Under the pieces are notes generated by a model. That model saw only the letters and a list, made by a program, of their open reading frames with translations, had not been told where the DNA came from and did not search any database. 64,000 nucleotides of DNA from Salinactinospora qingdaonensis. Its GTDB lineage: Bacteria; Actinomycetota; Actinomycetes; Streptosporangiales; Streptosporangiaceae. A program made the translations under genes and the position numbers. Where the stretch lies: contig NZ_BAABDD010000015.1 in assembly GCF_039539445.1 (NCBI RefSeq), positions 1 through 64,000 on the forward strand, in the 5' to 3' direction. Below, piece by piece: positions 8,313-16,554 of this stretch (its first letter is position 1; the number at the start of each line of letters is the position of its first letter).

Positions 8313-9713
8313 TTAGACGCGACTGTGTCGCAGATCACCGCGCAGGACACGTTCGATGAGATCGCCGCGCAGCGCACCGAATCCGGTGTCGGACCACACA
8401 CTGTGCTGTGCGGGCACCTCGTAGTAGGCGATCTCCTCGCCATCGTGGACTACCGGCAGGGCCGTCGGCCGGGCGTGGCGCCGCACCGCGTCGGCGCACG
8501 CACCGCACAGCGGCACCGTGATGGTGCGCCGGCTGCCCAGTGCGCGCCACTCGGTGGGCTTGGTGCGGGTCCCGTGCAGCGGGTTGGCGTAGCAGTGCGC
8601 GCGCGGCTTGGGGAGACTGCGACCATCGCGGCGCGCCTCGGCGGTGGCCAGGCAGTCTTCGCACATGTCCAGCAGCACCAGCGTTCCCGCCAGATTGGCT
8701 AGATCGTTCTGGTCGGCCTGCTCGTTCTGGGCGTCGCTGATCTCGCTGAACGCCTTTCCGGCGGCTTGGTAGGCGTCCAGGGCGCGCTGGTAGGACTTGC
8801 CGGCCTGGCCGCGCATGTCTTCGGTGCGCGCCTCGCGCAGCCGCTCGCCCACGGTCACCAGTTCGCGTTCGGCTTGGCTGGTGAGTTCGGCCACCCGCGC
8901 CTGGTCGGCGTTGTCGAAGGCCGCGTGCTGGGGAAGATCGGGCAGGTTGATCCGCCGGGGGCGGCGCCGCCACAGCAGCAGGCCCATCCCGGCCGCGGCC
9001 AGTACAGCCACGCCGGCGGCGATGGCGGCGACCATGGCCAGATCGGAAGCGTTTCGCTCGGCGGTTGAGGGGGTGGCCCCTTCGCCGGTGTCCTCAGCGG
9101 GCGGGTCGGGGTTACGCGCCTGGTAGTCGGCCTCGGCCTGGTCGGCGAGCTCCGCAGCGCGTCCGGAGACCGTCACCTCCACGGCGCGGTTGAGCAGATC
9201 GGCCAGCGGGACACTGGCGAAGTCGGTCTCGTAGGCGGCGGCCAGCGCGCCCGCCGAGGCACTCACGCCGGCGTCGCTGCCGCTGAGCGGAACGTCGACC
9301 CCTTGCAGGTTCGACCCGCGTAGCGCGAGGTAATGGCCTTCGGAGATGCCCAAGCGGTCGTGTACGGCGCTGACGAGCTGACGCGGGTCCCCCTCCCAGG
9401 TGTCGCCGTTGACCACCGGCACGAGGACGACGTAGACGGGCTCATCGCTGCGGTCGATGCGCTCCGCCAGCGCCTCCCGCCGATCCTGAGGCAGCGAGTC
9501 GCTCAGCGAGGGGTCGACGTAGACGGGTGACGCCTCCAGGGAACGCGCGATCTGCGCCGCAACGCTCTCTTCTCCCGCATTGGCGGCACTGTCCGCGCCG
9601 CTGGTGCTGTCGGCACCCGTGCCGGCGGCGGCAGGGCCGGCCAGGACCAGGTAGCCGGCCGCGATGAGCAGGAGGGCCGCAGCCCGGGCGGTGGTTCGGC
9701 GATTAATGCACAC
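8313..9713 (-). CDS. Exported single-span membrane protein, tandem paralogue 3
   Basis: 466 residues, function unknown. Signal peptide about 1-30, extracytoplasmic domain with ASPVYVDPSL (61-70) and EPVYVVLVP, membrane span 225-248, a coiled-coil-like region about 266-335, an extra CEDC (351-354), CYANPLHG (374-381) and CGAC (403-406), and a C-terminal tail DGEEIAYYEVP...LIERVLRG that aligns with the end of the neighbouring paralogue. The GTG start at 9713 lies 11 nt inside the preceding gene, so translation is coupled. The upstream open frame to 10058 is just shadow. Which side of the membrane the Cys cluster faces is inferred from the single span after a signal peptide. Confidence 0.8.
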   Translation of the reverse strand: MCINRRTTARAAALLLIAAGYLVLAGPAAAGTGADSTSGADSAANAGEESVAAQIARSLEASPVYVDPSLSDSLPQDRREALAERIDRSDEPVYVVLVPVVNGDTWEGDPRQLVSAVHDRLGISEGHYLALRGSNLQGVDVPLSGSDAGVSASAGALAAAYETDFASVPLADLLNRAVEVTVSGRAAELADQAEADYQARNPDPPAEDTGEGATPSTAERNASDLAMVAAIAAGVAVLAAAGMGLLLWRRRPRRINLPDLPQHAAFDNADQARVAELTSQAERELVTVGERLREARTEDMRGQAGKSYQRALDAYQAAGKAFSEISDAQNEQADQNDLANLAGTLVLLDMCEDCLATAEARRDGRSLPKPRAHCYANPLHGTRTKPTEWRALGSRRTITVPLCGACADAVRRHARPTALPVVHDGEEIAYYEVPAQHSVWSDTGFGALRGDLIERVLRGDLRHSRV

Positions 9714-11049
9714 CCAGTTCCTCCAACACCCGTTCCGGGAAGTTCTCGACCCGGTCGCCGTAGCGCACCTGCACCCAGAAACGGTCCAGTTCGTAGTGGG
9801 GCACCCACGAGCCCGCGTGCTGTACTTGCAGCACGCGGTGGTCCAGTAGTTTCTGCTCCGGCACGACGCCGCAGCGGGCGCACACCTTGACCTTGCCGAC
9901 GGTGGGCAGCCGCGCCGTGGACCCCACCGAGGCTTTGCCGTGCAGGGGGTTGACCATGCACACCGGCCAGGTGCCTTTTTCCGGAGCGGCCAGCGACTGC
10001 CGGGCGTCACGGACCAGGACCACGGCTCCCACCAGGTCCAGGGAGTCGGAGCTCTCACCTATGAGGAGGCCAACGGCGTCCACGGTGTTCACGGCGCGCT
10101 GGCGCGCCGGGTGGTCCTGGGGAGCCTGCTCCAGTTCGCGGTTGAGCGCGGCCAGCTCTCTGTTCAGGGTGTTGCTGAGCCAGCCCGGTGCGGGGCGTCG
10201 CGGGGCGTCCCGGTTGCGGGCGGCCTCGTGCGGACGGCCCGCCTCCCCGCTGCGTTCGGGGCGGTCCAAGACGACGCCGAACCGGCGTGCCCCCCGTGCC
10301 GCGCTACTGCTGACCACCTTGAACAGGGCAAGTGTGAGCAGCGCGCACACTGCTCCGATGCAGAAGAAGAGCAGGCCGGTGACCCAGCCCTCCGCCTCGT
10401 CGGAGGACCCGTCCTCCTCGCCGGCTTCTTCGCTGTCGTCGGTGAGTTCCCATACGGCGTAGGGCAGGTCCGGCGCGGCCGGCGAAGCGTCCGGAGCGGC
10501 GGCTACACCGGAGGCGAGCCGCCCGAGGGTCTCGGTGGCCGACAGGTCCTCGCGGGAGAGGTCCTCGATGTCCTCAAGCGCATCATTGGAGACGGGCACG
10601 CCGAAAGCGATCACCGTCACCTCGCAGAAGGAGAAGTGGGGCTCGACCAGGACGTAGACCGCGTCCTCGTCGAGGAGGTGGTGGAGGGCGTGCAGCACGA
10701 CGTCGCGTTCCCCCTGCGCGGCCGAGTGTCTGGAGGAGGACGCCACGAGTACTCGGAGCGGGACGTCGCTTTCGGCCAGTTTCTCTTCGATCGGGGCGCG
10801 CTCTCCCGCTGGAAGCACGCTCGCCACCTCCGGGTCCACATACAGCGGCGAGTCCCGTAGTCCCGCGGCGAATCGTTCGACGCGCGAGGTGTCGGTGACA
10901 TAGGGCGGCTCGGTCGTGAGTGGTTTCGCCGGAGTCTCCTGGGTTGCCCATGCGGGAGTGGTCCCCACTGGCGCGCACAGGCACAGCACGGCCGCCGCGA
11001 CAGCCAACGGGCGGCGGCGGTGGGTGCGAGCGCGGAGATCGGCGGTCAT
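9703..11049 (-). CDS. Exported single-span membrane protein, tandem paralogue 2
   Basis: 448 residues, function unknown. Basic N-terminus plus signal peptide about 1-36, DSPLYVDPEV (67-75) and a VPLRVLVASS strand in the outside domain, an acidic stretch (SEEAGEEDGSSDEAE), membrane span 223-245, then CMVNPLHG (364-371) and CARC (390-393), and a tail (HYELDRFWVQVRYGDRV, ERVLEELG) similar to paralogue 3. The ATG at 11049 overlaps the stop of the upstream gene as ATGA; the ATG at 11061 is possible but less likely. Gene order, coupling and shared motifs show duplication from one ancestor. Confidence 0.8.
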   Translation of the reverse strand: MTADLRARTHRRRPLAVAAAVLCLCAPVGTTPAWATQETPAKPLTTEPPYVTDTSRVERFAAGLRDSPLYVDPEVASVLPAGERAPIEEKLAESDVPLRVLVASSSRHSAAQGERDVVLHALHHLLDEDAVYVLVEPHFSFCEVTVIAFGVPVSNDALEDIEDLSREDLSATETLGRLASGVAAAPDASPAAPDLPYAVWELTDDSEEAGEEDGSSDEAEGWVTGLLFFCIGAVCALLTLALFKVVSSSAARGARRFGVVLDRPERSGEAGRPHEAARNRDAPRRPAPGWLSNTLNRELAALNRELEQAPQDHPARQRAVNTVDAVGLLIGESSDSLDLVGAVVLVRDARQSLAAPEKGTWPVCMVNPLHGKASVGSTARLPTVGKVKVCARCGVVPEQKLLDHRVLQVQHAGSWVPHYELDRFWVQVRYGDRVENFPERVLEELGVH

Positions 11050-11867
11050 CGGCGCGGCCACGAGCTCGCGGGGCGGGCGAGACGCCGGCGCGGGGAAGCG
11101 AGGTCAGCCCGGCCGGCGAAGGAGGACCGCATCCAGATGGCGATGAAGGCCAGCCAGGTCAACGCGGTGCCGCTCAGGAAGCCGATGACAGCGCCCCGCA
11201 GGGAGGCGTCCTCTTCCCAACTGGGGCCAAACGTGTCGACGAAGGACCCCTCCTCCGACTCCTGCCGCCGGTCCTGCTCGGCTCGCCACTGCGCGACCGT
11301 TTTCTCGGCGATGGCGGCCGGATCTTCCGACAGTGCGACATCGACGAACCGGCGGGCGGTCTCCTCGGGGGTGGACTCGTGGGTGAGCTCGTCATCGAAC
11401 CGGGCTGCTCTGGCCGCGTCATCGGCGGGCACGCTCACTCCGTAGGTGTTGGCGTGCACCGAGGGGCCTTCCGCGTCGAGAAGGAGGTAGAGGCCCTCCG
11501 CGCCGAGCCGGTCGTGTACGGCGGCCAGCAGTTCTTCGTCCCTCGGCGGATGGAATCTCGTGGGCAGGACGAGGACGTAGAAGGGGACGTTTAGCTCCGA
11601 GACGGTGCTGCGCAGCTTCGCGGCGAGTTCGGCGCGGTCGTATCGCCCGGCCAGGTGGTCGCTGATGAAGATCTCGTCCTCGGCGAGTCGGGCGGCGAAA
11701 TAGGCGGGCGCGCTCGTGAACTCTTCGGTTTGTTGCGCAGAAGAGGAAGGAGCCGCGGGCGTGGCGGGTGCCGTTTCCGCAACGGCTGCGCCGGGCAGAA
11801 GCGGCACCGCCACCACCACTGTCAACGCCAACGTGGCCATTCTGCTACCGAGAGACACAGGGGGCAT
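11046..11867 (-). CDS. Exported single-span membrane protein, tandem paralogue 1 (short form)
   Basis: 273 residues, function unknown. Signal peptide about 1-30, an outside domain with DEIFISDHLAG (64-74) and VPFYVLVLPTRF (94-105) that lines up with the VYVDP / YVVLVP pattern of the three following genes, a membrane span at 224-246 and a short basic tail. It lacks the cytoplasmic CxxNPxHG and CxxC region, so it is a truncated or ancestral form. It is first in the series. No strong Shine-Dalgarno stands before the ATG at 11867; the ATG at 11840 is an alternative but shortens the signal peptide. Confidence 0.75.
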   Translation of the reverse strand: MPPVSLGSRMATLALTVVVAVPLLPGAAVAETAPATPAAPSSSAQQTEEFTSAPAYFAARLAEDEIFISDHLAGRYDRAELAAKLRSTVSELNVPFYVLVLPTRFHPPRDEELLAAVHDRLGAEGLYLLLDAEGPSVHANTYGVSVPADDAARAARFDDELTHESTPEETARRFVDVALSEDPAAIAEKTVAQWRAEQDRRQESEEGSFVDTFGPSWEEDASLRGAVIGFLSGTALTWLAFIAIWMRSSFAGRADLASPRRRLARPASSWPRR

Positions 11868-11947
11868 CTTAACAGCGGAATCCGGGTTGGTGAATGCCCG
11901 ATGTTCCCATTTTGGTCACGTCGACTGTCGGGATCGAAAGTGGCTTA

Positions 11948-12139
11948 CTACAGTTCTTCGGATTTCACGGCGTGAACGAACGCGGCCCATTCCGCGGACG
12001 AGAATGGTAGGTGGCCGTCGGATATGCGCGTGGAATCGCGCACGGCCGAGGTGCCGTCGGTATCGGCGACCTCGACGCAGGCGCATCCGTCGGGGAGAGA
12101 GCTGTAGCTGGACTTGCGGAATTGCAGTGTGTTGTTCAT
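11948..12139 (-). CDS. DUF397 protein
   Basis: 63-residue protein with the DUF397 pattern: FRKSSYSS near the start, DGCACVEVAD in the middle and a C-terminal FSSAEWAAFVHAVKSEEL. DUF397 proteins are abundant in actinomycetes and usually stand beside an XRE-type regulator (DUF5753); none is present here, so this is a solitary copy. ATG at 12139 with AAGGGGAATG upstream. It lies 80 bp downstream of nothing obvious in its own operon and shares strand with the tandem paralogue series that follows. Confidence 0.9.
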   Translation of the reverse strand: MNNTLQFRKSSYSSLPDGCACVEVADTDGTSAVRDSTRISDGHLPFSSAEWAAFVHAVKSEEL

Positions 12140-12407
12140 GCCAATCTCATTCCCCTTCGCTGGACTGATTATGCCTGCTCAATGCGGGTGTTCGGCAGAA
12201 TTTTTCAACCGGGGGAAGAGTATTTTTGGTGACCTGTCGGGGGCGGTATGGAATTTCCGATTTCGCCATCGGATCTCGTGGGTGCACGGTTCCCACCGGA
12301 GCGCGAAAGTAATGAGTGAATTCCTGTTGCCGGCAACAGGTTATAGAGCGTGCGGCAGCAGCGACCGACTCGCTGCGTCCGCCGCTGCCGCCAGCCGACC
12401 GTTCCCG

Positions 12408-14171
12408 CTAAGAATCCTTGATTTCGCAGATGGTGGCGCCGTTGGTGAGGGGGTCGCCGGGGGCGAGGTTGAGGCCGGTGACCGTGCCGGCTTTGTGGGC
12501 GCTCAGCGACTGCTCCATCTTCATGGCCTCGATGACGACGATGGTGTCGCCTTCGGCGACGAGTTGGCCCTCCTCGGCGGTGACTTTGACGACGGTGCCC
12601 TGCATGGGGCTGGTGAGGGTGTCGCCGGAGGCAGCGGCACCCGCGGTGTTGCTCGTGGTGCGGCGGCTAGGGGTGCGTGCTTTGCTCTTGGCGCCGCCGG
12701 GCGCGGGGGTGGCGAGTTCGGCGGGCAGGGTGACCTCTAGGCGCTTGCCCGCGACCTCCACGGTCATGCGGGTGCGTGGAGCGGGTTCGGCCTCGGCCGG
12801 GGCGTGGTCGTAGGGGGCGATGGTGTTGGTGAACTCGGTCTCGATCCAGCGGGTGTGGACGGTGAAGTCCGCACCGGTGGTGGCGGTGAAGGCCGGCTCG
12901 TCCAGCACGGCCTGGTGGAAGGGGACGACGGTGGGCATGCCCGCAACGCGCAGTTCGGCCAGGGCGCGGCGGGCGCGTTGCAGGGCTTGGGTGCGGTCGG
13001 CGCCGGTGATGATGAGTTTGGCCACCAGCGAGTCGAAGGCGGCGGGAACGGTGAAGCCGGTGTGGCAGCCGGTGTCCACGCGCACGCCGGGGCCGCCGGG
13101 CAGGTTCAACGCGGTGATGGTGCCGGGCGCCGGAAGGAAGTTGCGGCCGGGGTCTTCGGCGTTGATGCGCAACTCGATGGAGTGCCCGCGCGGGGTGGGA
13201 TCGTCATAGCCCAGGGGCTCGCCTTCGGCGATGCGCAGCATCTCGCGCACCAGGTCGATGCCGGTGACCTCTTCGGTCACGGGGTGTTCGACTTGTAGGC
13301 GGGTGTTGACCTCCAGAAACGAGATCGTGCCGTCGGCGGCCAGCAGGAACTCACAGGTGCCCGCGCCCACGTAGCCGGCTTGAGCCAGGATGTCTTTGGA
13401 GGCTTGGGCGAGCAGGCGCTCCTGCTCGGCGGTGAGGAAGGGGGCGGGCGCCTCTTCGACGAGTTTTTGGTGGCGCCGCTGCAACGAGCAGTCGCGGGTG
13501 GAGACCACGACGACGTGGCCGTGGGTATCGGCCAGGCACTGGGTTTCCAGGTGACGGGGGCGTTGCAGGTAGCGTTCCACGAAGCATTCGCCGCGTCCGA
13601 AAGCGGCCTGGGCTTCGCGGGTGGCCGAGTCGAACGCCTCGGCGACCTCGGCCATGGTGGTGGCGATTTTGAGACCGCGCCCGCCGCCGCCGTAGGCGGC
13701 CTTGATCGCGATCGGCAGGCCGTGCTCGGCGGCGAAGGCCTCGACCTCGGCGGCGGTGGCCACGGGGTCGGGAGTGCCCGGCGCCAACGGCGCGCCCACA
13801 CCGGCGGCGATGTGGCGCGCCGCGACCTTGTCGCCCAGCGAGCGGATCGCCGCCGGAGGCGGGCCGATCCAGGTCAGGCCGGCATCCAGCACCGCTTGGG
13901 CGAAGTCGGCGTTTTCGGCCAAAAACCCATAGCCGGGGTGGACCGCGTCGGCGCCGGTCTGGGCAGCCACCGCCAGTAGCTTGTCGATGTCGAGGTAGGA
14001 CTCGGCGGGTGTGGTCCCGCCCAGCGCGTGGGCCTCGTCGGCGACCTGAACATGCAGGGCGTCCAGGTCGGGCTCGGCGTAGACCGCGACGCTGGCCAGG
14101 CCCGCGTCCCGGCACGCCCGTGCCACCCGCACCGCGATCTCACCCCGGTTGGCGATCAAAACTTTACGCAC
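12408..14171 (-). CDS. accA: Acyl-CoA carboxylase alpha subunit (biotin carboxylase + biotin carrier)
   Basis: 587 residues. It carboxylates its own biotin with ATP and bicarbonate for acetyl-/propionyl-CoA carboxylation (malonyl- and methylmalonyl-CoA supply). Order: N-terminal domain RKVLIANRGEIAVRV, the ATP-grasp Gly-rich loop KAAYGGGGRGLK, EVNTRLQVEHPVTE, then an Ala/Pro linker and the biotinyl domain with EAMKMEQS near the end. Start: an ATG exists at 14180, but AGGAGG sits right against it, while the GTG at 14171 has the proper gap and gives the family's usual MRKVLIANRGE N-terminus. The beta and epsilon subunits lie upstream on the same strand, across about 250 bp. Confidence 0.95.
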   Translation of the reverse strand: MRKVLIANRGEIAVRVARACRDAGLASVAVYAEPDLDALHVQVADEAHALGGTTPAESYLDIDKLLAVAAQTGADAVHPGYGFLAENADFAQAVLDAGLTWIGPPPAAIRSLGDKVAARHIAAGVGAPLAPGTPDPVATAAEVEAFAAEHGLPIAIKAAYGGGGRGLKIATTMAEVAEAFDSATREAQAAFGRGECFVERYLQRPRHLETQCLADTHGHVVVVSTRDCSLQRRHQKLVEEAPAPFLTAEQERLLAQASKDILAQAGYVGAGTCEFLLAADGTISFLEVNTRLQVEHPVTEEVTGIDLVREMLRIAEGEPLGYDDPTPRGHSIELRINAEDPGRNFLPAPGTITALNLPGGPGVRVDTGCHTGFTVPAAFDSLVAKLIITGADRTQALQRARRALAELRVAGMPTVVPFHQAVLDEPAFTATTGADFTVHTRWIETEFTNTIAPYDHAPAEAEPAPRTRMTVEVAGKRLEVTLPAELATPAPGGAKSKARTPSRRTTSNTAGAAASGDTLTSPMQGTVVKVTAEEGQLVAEGDTIVVIEAMKMEQSLSAHKAGTVTGLNLAPGDPLTNGATICEIKDS

Positions 14172-14425
14172 GGTCGACATTCCTCCTGGTACACGGCCTC
14201 GGCCGGTCTATCGGGCCTGGTCATGGCAAGTCTAGAAAGAAGCGGGACAATCCCTCGGAAACAGTGGGTCGGCCCGGTGAGCGCATCCCCCGCCGGGTCG
14301 ACCGCGGGTGGCGGTGGGCCCGCTCGGCGGGGCGTCCCGGGATAGGCCGGTTGGCTGGGCATGCCTCCGGTGGGCCGGAGTCGAGCCTGTCCTGTGCTGG
14401 TTGGGGGCTGGCACGGCAGGTGTGG

Positions 14426-14665
14426 TTAGGAGGGGTGGAAACTTCTCCGCCACGCTCCCGGTCCGGGGCGCGGGTGGCCGCGTAGCAGGGCCGATCGGTC
14501 TTTCCAGGCCGAGCGTGGCGTGCGGGTGGCGTCGGTACCGGCCTGGTCACCGGCGGCCTGGGCGCGCACGGTGAGCGCCGCGGTCAGGGCCGCGATCTCC
14601 TCGGCAGTGGCATCGCCCCGCACGATCTGTAGTAACGGGGCAGCGTCCGGTTCGGCAGTGCTCAT
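14426..14665 (-). CDS. accE: Acyl-CoA carboxylase epsilon subunit
   Basis: 79-residue small protein whose LLQIVRGDATAEEIAALTAALTVRA matches the actinobacterial AccE signature. AccE stabilises or activates the AccA-AccD complex. The ATG at 14665 overlaps the accD stop (TGATG), so it is coupled to accD. The C-terminal half is Arg/Pro/Ser-rich and variable, as usual for the family. Confidence 0.88.
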   Translation of the reverse strand: MSTAEPDAAPLLQIVRGDATAEEIAALTAALTVRAQAAGDQAGTDATRTPRSAWKDRSALLRGHPRPGPGAWRRSFHPS

Positions 14666-16272
14666 CACAGTGGGATGTTTCCGTGTTTCTTGGGCAGGGA
14701 CTGTTTGCGCTTGTTGCGCAGCGACCGCAGTGCCCGTGTGACGGCGCTGCGCGTCTCGCTGGGCAGGATCACCGCGTCCACATAGCCCCGCTCAGCCGCG
14801 CTGTAGGGGTTGAGCAGCGCATCCTCGTATTCACTGATCAACCGTGCCCGCTCGGCCTCCACATCCTCGGCTTCGGCCAACGCGCGCCGGTGCACGATGT
14901 TGACGGCTCCTTGGGCGCCCATGACCGCGATCTCGGCCGTGGGCCAGGCCAGGTTCACGTCAGCGCCCAGATGCTTGGAGCCCATCACGTCATAGGCCCC
15001 GCCGTAGGCCTTGCGGGTGATCACCGTCACCAGCGGCACCGTCGCCTCGGCGTAGGCGTAGATCAGCTTGGCCCCCCGCCGAATAATGCCGTTCCACTCC
15101 TGGTCGGTTCCCGGCAGGAACCCCGGCACGTCCACGAACGTCAGCACCGGCACGTTGAACGCATCACAGGTGCGCACGAACCGCGCCGCCTTCTCCGAGG
15201 CGTCGATATCCAACGTGCCCGCGAAACTCATCGGCTGGTTGGCCACCACCCCCACCGGGTGTCCCTCGACGCGGCCGAACCCCACCACCATGTTCGGGGC
15301 GAACTGTGCCTGCACCTCGATGAAGTCGCCCTCGTCGAGCACGTGTCCGATCACAGTGCGCATCTCATAGGGCTGGTTGGCCGAGTCGGGCATGAACTCG
15401 TCGAGTTCCCGGTCGGTCGCGTCGACCTCCAGCCCTGCTTCAGGGGCCTCGTATACCGGTGGGTCCTCCAGGTTGTTGCCTGGCAGGTGGGCCAACAACG
15501 CCTTCACGTAGTCGAACGCATCAGCCTCGTCGGTGGCCATGTAGTGGGCCACCCCCGAGCGGGAGCTGTGGGAACGCGCCCCGCCCAACTCCTCAAAGCC
15601 CACGTCCTCGCCGGTGACCGTCTTGATGACATCGGGGCCGGTGATGAACATGTGCGAGGTCTCGTCGGCCATCACCACGAAATCGGTGATCGCCGGCGAA
15701 TACACCGCGCCGCCGGCGCATGGGCCCAACACCAGCGAGATTTGTGGGATCACCCCTGAGGCGTGCACGTTGCGCTTGAAGATCTCGGCATACAGCCCCA
15801 GTGCCGCGACCCCTTCCTGAATCCGCGCACCTCCCGAATCGTTGATGCCCACCACCGGGCACCCCGTTCGCAGCGCGTGATCCATCACCTTGACGATCTT
15901 CTCGCCGAAGACCTCTCCCAGCGAGCCGCCAAAGACGGTGAAGTCCTGGCTGAACACCGCTACCGGCCGGCCTTCGACCGTGCCGTAGCCCGTTACTACC
16001 CCGTCCCCGTAGGGGCGATGCTGCTCTTGGCCAAAACTCACCGACCGGTGTCGCGCCAAGGCATCCAGTTCCACAAACGACCCCGGGTCCAGCAGCGCGT
16101 CGATGCGCTCACGCGCGGTCATCTTGCCCTTGGCATGCTGTTTGTCCACCGCGCGCTGTGAACCAGCATGCACCGCCTCATACCGACGCCGCTCAAGATC
16201 AGCGAGCTTTCCCGCCGTCGTATGAATGTCAATCTCCGCCGCGGGCAACGGCTCAGGAGCTTCAGTCGCCAT
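14665..16272 (-). CDS. accD: Acyl-CoA carboxylase beta (carboxyltransferase) subunit
   Basis: 535 residues, close to the usual PccB/AccD5 length. It transfers the carboxyl group from biotin to propionyl- or acetyl-CoA. Visible family features: GKMTARERIDALLD, the acyl-CoA oxyanion loop INDSGGARIQEG, GPCAGGAVYSPA, and in the second half PGFLPGTDQEWNGIIRRGAKLIYAYAEATVP, TRKAYGGAYDVMGSK. The ATG at 16272 has TGAGGCGG upstream. It forms an operon with accE and probably accA. Substrate choice (propionyl versus acetyl) depends on one residue in the pocket and is not decided here. Confidence 0.94.
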   Translation of the reverse strand: MATEAPEPLPAAEIDIHTTAGKLADLERRRYEAVHAGSQRAVDKQHAKGKMTARERIDALLDPGSFVELDALARHRSVSFGQEQHRPYGDGVVTGYGTVEGRPVAVFSQDFTVFGGSLGEVFGEKIVKVMDHALRTGCPVVGINDSGGARIQEGVAALGLYAEIFKRNVHASGVIPQISLVLGPCAGGAVYSPAITDFVVMADETSHMFITGPDVIKTVTGEDVGFEELGGARSHSSRSGVAHYMATDEADAFDYVKALLAHLPGNNLEDPPVYEAPEAGLEVDATDRELDEFMPDSANQPYEMRTVIGHVLDEGDFIEVQAQFAPNMVVGFGRVEGHPVGVVANQPMSFAGTLDIDASEKAARFVRTCDAFNVPVLTFVDVPGFLPGTDQEWNGIIRRGAKLIYAYAEATVPLVTVITRKAYGGAYDVMGSKHLGADVNLAWPTAEIAVMGAQGAVNIVHRRALAEAEDVEAERARLISEYEDALLNPYSAAERGYVDAVILPSETRSAVTRALRSLRNKRKQSLPKKHGNIPL

Positions 16273-16554
16273 ACCGCCTCAGGGTAGACCCGAGCACCGG
16301 CACGTCCGCATTTGGGGGCACAGTTGTTTTCAGATTTGCCGTCTCGATGGAGCTCCTGGTCACCCCGGATCAAGGGGGAAGTGTGACCCTTCCCAAAGAT
16401 TCCCCTGTCGCCAGCAGGTTAAGGAGAAGGTTAAGGAGAACAGTGTGGTTGTGCGGACGTCGCATCGATCACGCCTGGAACCCACCTGGCCAAGACCGAT
16501 TTCCCAGGTGACCTGAGATGAAATGGTACAGACCAATCCAGATAGGGTAGCCCT

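Noticed and set aside
12804..13979. Long plus-strand frames within accA
   Set aside because: Antisense to the biotin carboxylase with all motifs present; compositions are typical of shadow frames.
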